The notes under the pieces: model-generated
Seen by the model: the letters and a program-made list of their open reading frames with translations, nothing else
Told to the model about the DNA's origin: nothing
Database searches by the model: none
Made by a program: the position numbers and the translations under genes
Assembly (NCBI RefSeq): GCF_000717995.1
Contig: NZ_JODM01000018.1
Location: 1 to 64,000, forward strand
DNA from: Streptomyces violaceorubidus
GTDB taxonomy: Bacteria > Actinomycetota > Actinomycetes > Streptomycetales > Streptomycetaceae
Length of the DNA stretch: 64,000 nt
Direction of reading: 5' to 3'
Shown here: in pieces, positions 59,421 to 64,000 of the stretch
Numbering within the stretch: the stretch's first letter is position 1
How the letters are laid out: each line of letters begins with the position of its first letter

Positions 59421-59973
59421 CCTGGTTCTCAGTCATGCGGCGACCGGGGGCCGGATGTAACCCCCGCGCACGCACTGTAGGTGTTGGCGAGTGCCAGTGA
59501 ACTGCCGCATTTGTGTCGCCGATGTGCCGCGTGTCCGACCGGCAGACACATGTGAGATGGCATCGCTCGGCGGGACTCAGATCGACCCACCTGACCAGGC
59601 ACTTTGCTGTTCCCCCGGGGGGTTTCCCACTCTTAACAGGATCCAAACAGGGACAGTTCGTGAGGCGTATCTCACTGGACGCCGAGCCGCCTTGACCACG
59701 TCCGAGGTGCCGACCATTGAGCACATGTGTGAACACGTGCAAGGTTTGCGCCAATGACGGACATGGGTCCGGCCGGCGAGGTAGGTGTGTCGGTCTCCCT
59801 TTGGGCCGCGACAACGTACGGGGCGGTCGGTGTCGGACCGATCCCGTCCGGGATCTTGACAGGTGAGCACTCGTCGCCACAGCCTATGGCAACGTTGTCA
59901 GAGCGGAGAGCGTGCGGCTCGGCAGCGCACCTCGTTTCCGCCACGCCACCGCCTGCGATTGGACGACCCGCCC
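59421..59973. promoter_or_regulatory. Long divergent region with CACATGTG palindromes
   Basis: This 553-base region separates the sigma factor from the GH2 gene. CACATGTG occurs at 59547-59554 and 59722-59729; the latter is part of a larger imperfect dyad, GCACATGT-N4-ACACGTGC (59721-59740). TTGACA (59856-59861) followed after 18 bases by CAGCCT is a possible GH2 promoter. An 88-codon plus-strand frame at 59491-59757 lacks Streptomyces codon bias and is not called. Confidence 0.4.
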
Positions 59974-62900
59974 ATGGCCGATCAGCCGAGCCCACCGCAC
60001 CGCCCGTCCCGGCGGACCGTCGTCACCCGCGGCTCGACCCTGCTGGCCGGGTTCGGCCTCGGGGCGGTGCTCCCCGCGTCCGCCGGCGCCGCCGTACGCA
60101 CCGCCACTCCGTCCGCCGCCGCTTCGGCCGGCTCGGGGCCGGCCGAGCTGGCCGGCCACCGGCCCGTGCGGGCCTCCTCGCAGGACTACGCGCCCACCCC
60201 CGCCGGGTTCGTGACGGACGCGCTGCCCGAGCGGGGCGTGCGCGGCACCGGCTGGCGGGCCGAGGCGGGCGACCCCCAGTGGATCGAGGTCGACCTGGAG
60301 GCGGACTGCCGGGTCGACCGGGTACGGCTGACCTTCGAGGCCGACGCAAGCGACCCGGTGTTCACCCCGCCGAGCAGCGGCAACCCGCGGTCGGGCACCA
60401 CCGGTGAGGAGATCCTCTCCAGCTACGCCACGGAGTTCACGGTCGAGACCTCCCGCGACCGCACCGCCTGGAGCAGCGTCTACCGCACCACCGCGGGCAC
60501 CGGCGGCACCGTCGACATCCCGCTGCCGAAGCCGGTCACGGCCCGCTGGGTGCGGATGACGTCCCGCCGCCGCTCCAGTCCCCTGCCGCTCGGCCTCAAC
60601 GGCTTCGAGGTGTACGGCACCGCCCCGCACCCTCGCCCGGAGGCCACCGGCTGGACCGACTGGGGCACCCACCACGGCGCCGCTCCCCGCCTGACCGTCG
60701 CCGACGACGGCACCGTGCCGCTGGAGTCCGGCTGGACACTCACCCTGGACGACTGGGCAGGCGGCGAGGGCCCCGCCCTGTCGAAGTCGGGGGTGGACAC
60801 CAGCCGCTGGCTGCCCGCGACCGTCCCGGGCACCGTCCTGGCCTCCCTGGTCGAGCAGGGCAAGCTGCCCGACCCCGTCGCCGGTCTGAACAACCTGCGC
60901 GTCCCCGAGGCGCTGTCCCGGCACTCCTGGTGGTACCGCAGGGCCTTCGCGCTCCCCAAGGGCCTGCGGACCGGCGCCGGGCGGCACGTCTGGCTGGAGT
61001 TCGACGGCGTCAACCACAAGGCGGAGATCTGGCTCAACGGACACACGGTCGGCGAGGTGGTCTCCCCCTTCGCCCGCTGCGCCCACGACGTGAGCGACTT
61101 CCTGGCGGCCGAGGGGGACAACGCCCTCGCGGTGCGCATCGCCCCCCAGCCCGTGCCCGGCAGCCCGGGCGACAAGGGCCCCGCGGGCGAGGCGTGGGTG
61201 GACGCCGGGGCCAACACCATGAACCGCAACTCCCCCACCTACCTCGCCTCCTCGGGCTGGGACTGGATGCCGGCCGTCCGCGACCGGGCGGCCGGGATCT
61301 GGAACCACGTACGGCTGAGATCGACCGGCCACCTCGTCATCGGTGACCCGCGCGTGGACACCGTGCTGCCCGCGCTGCCGGACCTGTCGGTGGCCGAGCT
61401 GACCGTGACCGTCCCGGTCCGCAACGCCGACGCCCGCGACCACGAGGCCACCGTCGCCGCCGCCTTCGGCGACGTCCGCGTCTCGCGCACGGTCACCGTC
61501 CCGGCCGGCACGTCGCTCGACGTCGTCTTCACCCCCGGCGCGTTCGCCGCGCTGCGCGTGAAGAACCCCGACCTGTGGTGGCCCAACGGCCTGGGCGAGC
61601 CCACGCTGCACGACCTCACCCTGACGGTGCGCAGCGGCGGCGCCGAGAGCGACCGGCGCACCACCCGCTTCGGCATGCGGCAGTTCGGCTACGCGTACGA
61701 CACCCCGCTGAAGTTCACGCCGTCCTCCGACGCCTACACGCAGACCGTCCCGCTCGGCGCCCGGCGCGCCCGGTACGTGCGGGTGCGCTGCCTGAGCCGG
61801 GCCACGGGCTGGGGCAGCTCGCTGTGGACGCTGTCGGTGCTCGACTCCGCCCGGCCCGGCACCGACCTCGCGCTGCACGCCCCGGCCACCGCCTCCAGCC
61901 AGGACGAGGACGGCCACGGCCCGGCCAACGCCACCGACGGCGACGCCGGCACCCGCTGGTCCTCCGCCTTCGCCGACGACCAGTGGATCCGCGTCGACCT
62001 CGGCTCGACGCAGTCCTTCGACCGGGTCGACCTGACCTGGGAGCAGGCGTACGCGCTGACCTTCGTCGTCCAGGTCTCCGAGGACGGCGAGCAGTGGAGC
62101 GACGCCGCGTCCGTGGACAACACGGCCGTCCCGCTGCCCTTCAACACGGCCGACGCCAGCCTGCGCGTGACCGACTTCGAGGCGCGTACCGCCCGTTACG
62201 TCCGGCTGTCGTGCGGGATACGCAACACCAGCTGGGGCAACTCGCTGTGGGCCCTCGCGGTCGTGGACAGCGCCGCGCCCGGCACCGACCTCGCCCTGCG
62301 CCAGAAGACCACCGCCTCCAGCGCGGAGGACAGCCACGCCGCCGAGCACGCCACCGACGGCAACCCCGGCACCCGCTGGTCCTCGGCCTACGAGGACCAC
62401 CAGTGGATCCAGGTCGATCTCGGCGCCCCTCGGCGCTTCGACCGGGTCGCGGTCGTGTGGGAGCAGGCGTACCCGAAGACGTACACCGTCCAGACCTCCG
62501 ACGACGGCGAGACCTGGAGCGACGTCACGACCGTCTCGAACACCCCGGACCCGCTGAAGATCAGTGTGAACGGCGTGCGGGTGCTGGTGCGCGGCGGCAA
62601 CTGGGGCTGGGACGAACTGCTGCGCCGGATGCCCGCCGAGCGGATGGACGCGGCCGTGCGGATGCACCGCGCGATGAACTTCACGATGATCCGCAACTGG
62701 GTCGCCAGCAGCAACCGCGAGGAGTTCTACGCCGCCTGCGACCGGCACGGCATCCTGGTGTGGAACGACTTCCCCAACGCCTGGAGCATGGACCCGCCGG
62801 ACCACGAGGCATTCGTGTCCGCCGCCCGCGACACCGTGCTGCGCTACCGTCTCCACCCGAGCGTGGCGGTATGGTGCGGCGCCAACGAGGGCAACCCGCC

Positions 62901-64000
62901 GGCCGCGATCGACCAGGGCATGCGCGGGGCGGTGGAGGACCAGGCTCCCGGCATCCTCTACCAGAACAACTCCGCCGGGGGGATCGTCAACGGCGGCGGC
63001 CCCTACGGCTATGTCGAGCCGGAGCGGTACTTCGACCCGTCGACGTACGGCACCAAGGACTTCGGCTTCCACACCGAGATCGGCATGCCGGTCGTCTCCA
63101 CCGCCGAGAGCCTGCGCGCCATGATCGGCGAGGACGGGCCCGAGTGGCCGATCGGCAAGGCCTGGTACCACCACGACTGGAGCGAGCGCGGCAACCAGGC
63201 CCCGCAGAACTACCGCGCCGCCATCGAGAAGCGGCTCGGCACGGCCCGCGACCTGGACGACTTCTCGCGCAAGGCGCAGTTCGTCAACTACGAGAACTTC
63301 CGCGCCATGTTCGAGGCGTGGAACGCCCACCTCTGGGACAACGCCAGCGGTCTGATGCTGTGGATGTCCCACCCCGCGTGGCACAGCACGGTCTGGCAGA
63401 CGTACGACTACGACTTCGACGTCAACGGCGCCTACTTCGGCTGCCGCACCGCCTGCGAGCCGCTGCACGTGCAGGCCGACCCGGTGAACTGGCAGGTCAT
63501 CGCGGTCAACCACAGCCGAGCGGCGCTGAAGGACACACGGGTCACCGCCGAGACGTACGACCTGTCGGGGCGCCGGATCGCGTCGGCCCGCCAGGCCCGG
63601 CTGGACGTCGCCCCGGCGGCCTCGGCCAAGGCCTTCACCGTGCCGCCCGGGGACGACCTGCCGGACCTGCACCTGCTGCGGCTGACCCTCACCGGAGCCC
63701 GGGGCGAGGTGCTGTCCCGCAACACCTACTGGCGTTCCCGCACCCCCGAGTCGCTGCGCGGCCTGGACCAGGTCCGGGCCAGGCTGTCGGCCTCGCTGTC
63801 CCCCGTGTCGCGCGAGGGCGAGCGGCGCCGGGCGACGGCCACGGTCCGCAACCGCGGGACGGCGGTCGCCGCGATGGTCCGGCTCTCCCTGCTGGACCAG
63901 GACGGCGCCCGGATCCTGCCGACGCTCTACGACGACAACTACCTGTGGCTGCTGCCCGGTGAGACCCGCACGGTGGCCCTTTCCTGGCCCGCCTCCGCCC
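59974..64000 (+). CDS. Secreted GH2 exo-beta-glucosaminidase/mannosidase-like enzyme with discoidin modules (partial)
   Basis: The first 1342 codons are present; the gene runs off the right edge. An RR-containing Tat-like leader (HRPSRRTVVTRGSTLLAGFG, residues 8-45) is followed by a discoidin (F5/8 type C) domain at about 65-215 and the GH2 sugar-binding domain (about 240-440). Next are an Ig-like domain to about 570 and the TIM barrel. Between FGMRQFGYAYDTPLKF (near 570) and PLKISVNGVRVLVRGGNWGW (near 860) lie two more discoidin modules. Catalytic motifs are WCGANEGNP (acid/base Glu near 972) and FHTEIGMPV (nucleophile Glu near 1035). It resembles exo-beta-D-glucosaminidases and endo-beta-mannosidases of GH2. 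Confidence 0.8.
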   Translation, partial: MADQPSPPHRPSRRTVVTRGSTLLAGFGLGAVLPASAGAAVRTATPSAAASAGSGPAELAGHRPVRASSQDYAPTPAGFVTDALPERGVRGTGWRAEAGDPQWIEVDLEADCRVDRVRLTFEADASDPVFTPPSSGNPRSGTTGEEILSSYATEFTVETSRDRTAWSSVYRTTAGTGGTVDIPLPKPVTARWVRMTSRRRSSPLPLGLNGFEVYGTAPHPRPEATGWTDWGTHHGAAPRLTVADDGTVPLESGWTLTLDDWAGGEGPALSKSGVDTSRWLPATVPGTVLASLVEQGKLPDPVAGLNNLRVPEALSRHSWWYRRAFALPKGLRTGAGRHVWLEFDGVNHKAEIWLNGHTVGEVVSPFARCAHDVSDFLAAEGDNALAVRIAPQPVPGSPGDKGPAGEAWVDAGANTMNRNSPTYLASSGWDWMPAVRDRAAGIWNHVRLRSTGHLVIGDPRVDTVLPALPDLSVAELTVTVPVRNADARDHEATVAAAFGDVRVSRTVTVPAGTSLDVVFTPGAFAALRVKNPDLWWPNGLGEPTLHDLTLTVRSGGAESDRRTTRFGMRQFGYAYDTPLKFTPSSDAYTQTVPLGARRARYVRVRCLSRATGWGSSLWTLSVLDSARPGTDLALHAPATASSQDEDGHGPANATDGDAGTRWSSAFADDQWIRVDLGSTQSFDRVDLTWEQAYALTFVVQVSEDGEQWSDAASVDNTAVPLPFNTADASLRVTDFEARTARYVRLSCGIRNTSWGNSLWALAVVDSAAPGTDLALRQKTTASSAEDSHAAEHATDGNPGTRWSSAYEDHQWIQVDLGAPRRFDRVAVVWEQAYPKTYTVQTSDDGETWSDVTTVSNTPDPLKISVNGVRVLVRGGNWGWDELLRRMPAERMDAAVRMHRAMNFTMIRNWVASSNREEFYAACDRHGILVWNDFPNAWSMDPPDHEAFVSAARDTVLRYRLHPSVAVWCGANEGNPPAAIDQGMRGAVEDQAPGILYQNNSAGGIVNGGGPYGYVEPERYFDPSTYGTKDFGFHTEIGMPVVSTAESLRAMIGEDGPEWPIGKAWYHHDWSERGNQAPQNYRAAIEKRLGTARDLDDFSRKAQFVNYENFRAMFEAWNAHLWDNASGLMLWMSHPAWHSTVWQTYDYDFDVNGAYFGCRTACEPLHVQADPVNWQVIAVNHSRAALKDTRVTAETYDLSGRRIASARQARLDVAPAASAKAFTVPPGDDLPDLHLLRLTLTGARGEVLSRNTYWRSRTPESLRGLDQVRARLSASLSPVSREGERRRATATVRNRGTAVAAMVRLSLLDQDGARILPTLYDDNYLWLLPGETRTVALSWPASA

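Noticed and set aside
59491..59757. An 88-codon plus-strand frame upstream of the GH2 gene
   Set aside because: Codon use lacks the strong third-position GC of real genes here, no ribosome binding site is evident, and the predicted protein has no motif; the region reads as regulatory DNA.
59884..63672. A minus-strand open frame of about 1260 codons antisense to the GH2 gene
   Set aside because: It mirrors the codon bias of the GH2 gene and has low-complexity composition. The plus-strand frame, open from 59974 to the window edge, carries the real domains.

Overview
This is a high-GC actinobacterial chromosome segment that reads as Streptomyces. It carries an SsgA-like sporulation protein, a SapA-like spore-associated protein, a SARP-type regulator, mycothiol-dependent and CGNR-family proteins, an LAXTG sortase substrate, many GTG starts, and strong GC bias at third codon positions. 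I saw no tRNA, rRNA, CRISPR array, prophage or biosynthetic gene cluster core. All identifications are from reading the sequence; no database search was run.

Layout. 0-9.4 kb: a frameshifted LuxR-type response regulator remnant, an ABC-2 exporter (ATPase plus permease), a small conserved protein, a membrane PP2C phosphatase, a SapA-like secreted protein, a methyltransferase, a flavoprotein and an AraC regulator. 9.5-27.6 kb: a large glycan-utilisation locus. On the minus strand it has GH95, a LacI regulator, an unassigned alpha/alpha-toroid glycosidase, an ABC sugar importer (binding lipoprotein plus two permeases) and GH36. Divergently, on the plus strand, are GH110, GH38 and GH2. None of these enzymes has a visible signal peptide, so the picture is oligosaccharide import followed by cytoplasmic trimming. 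The linkages they attack (alpha-1,3-Gal, alpha-Fuc, beta-Gal, alpha-Man) resemble blood-group-B-like or N-glycan-like structures. 28-41.4 kb: a cell-wall-anchored tannase/feruloyl esterase, a mycothiol-type enzyme, a MOSC protein, an isolated SecY, a DUF4232-type protein, a flavin-reductase remnant, a phosphodiester-glycosidase/phosphoesterase fusion, a dienelactone hydrolase, an M20 amidohydrolase and an L,D-transpeptidase.

41.8-55.4 kb: an SsgA-like protein, a Bax-inhibitor-type membrane protein, a P450, a second tannase, a molybdopterin oxidoreductase with cytochrome b and a multidomain stress phosphatase, two ABC-F proteins and a CGNR/ABATE regulator. Four copies of a dyad, GTCACC-N9-GGTGAC, lie only in promoter regions here: before the Bax-inhibitor gene, the second tannase, the molybdo-oxidoreductase operon and the CGNR regulator itself. 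At the regulator gene the dyad touches the start codon of what looks like a leaderless mRNA. I read this as an undescribed, autoregulated CGNR regulon and consider it the most interesting signal in the window.

55.6-64 kb: an unrecognised protein, a SARP/NB-ARC regulator, an ECF sigma factor, and a large secreted GH2 enzyme running off the right edge, with two discoidin-type modules apparently inserted inside its catalytic region.
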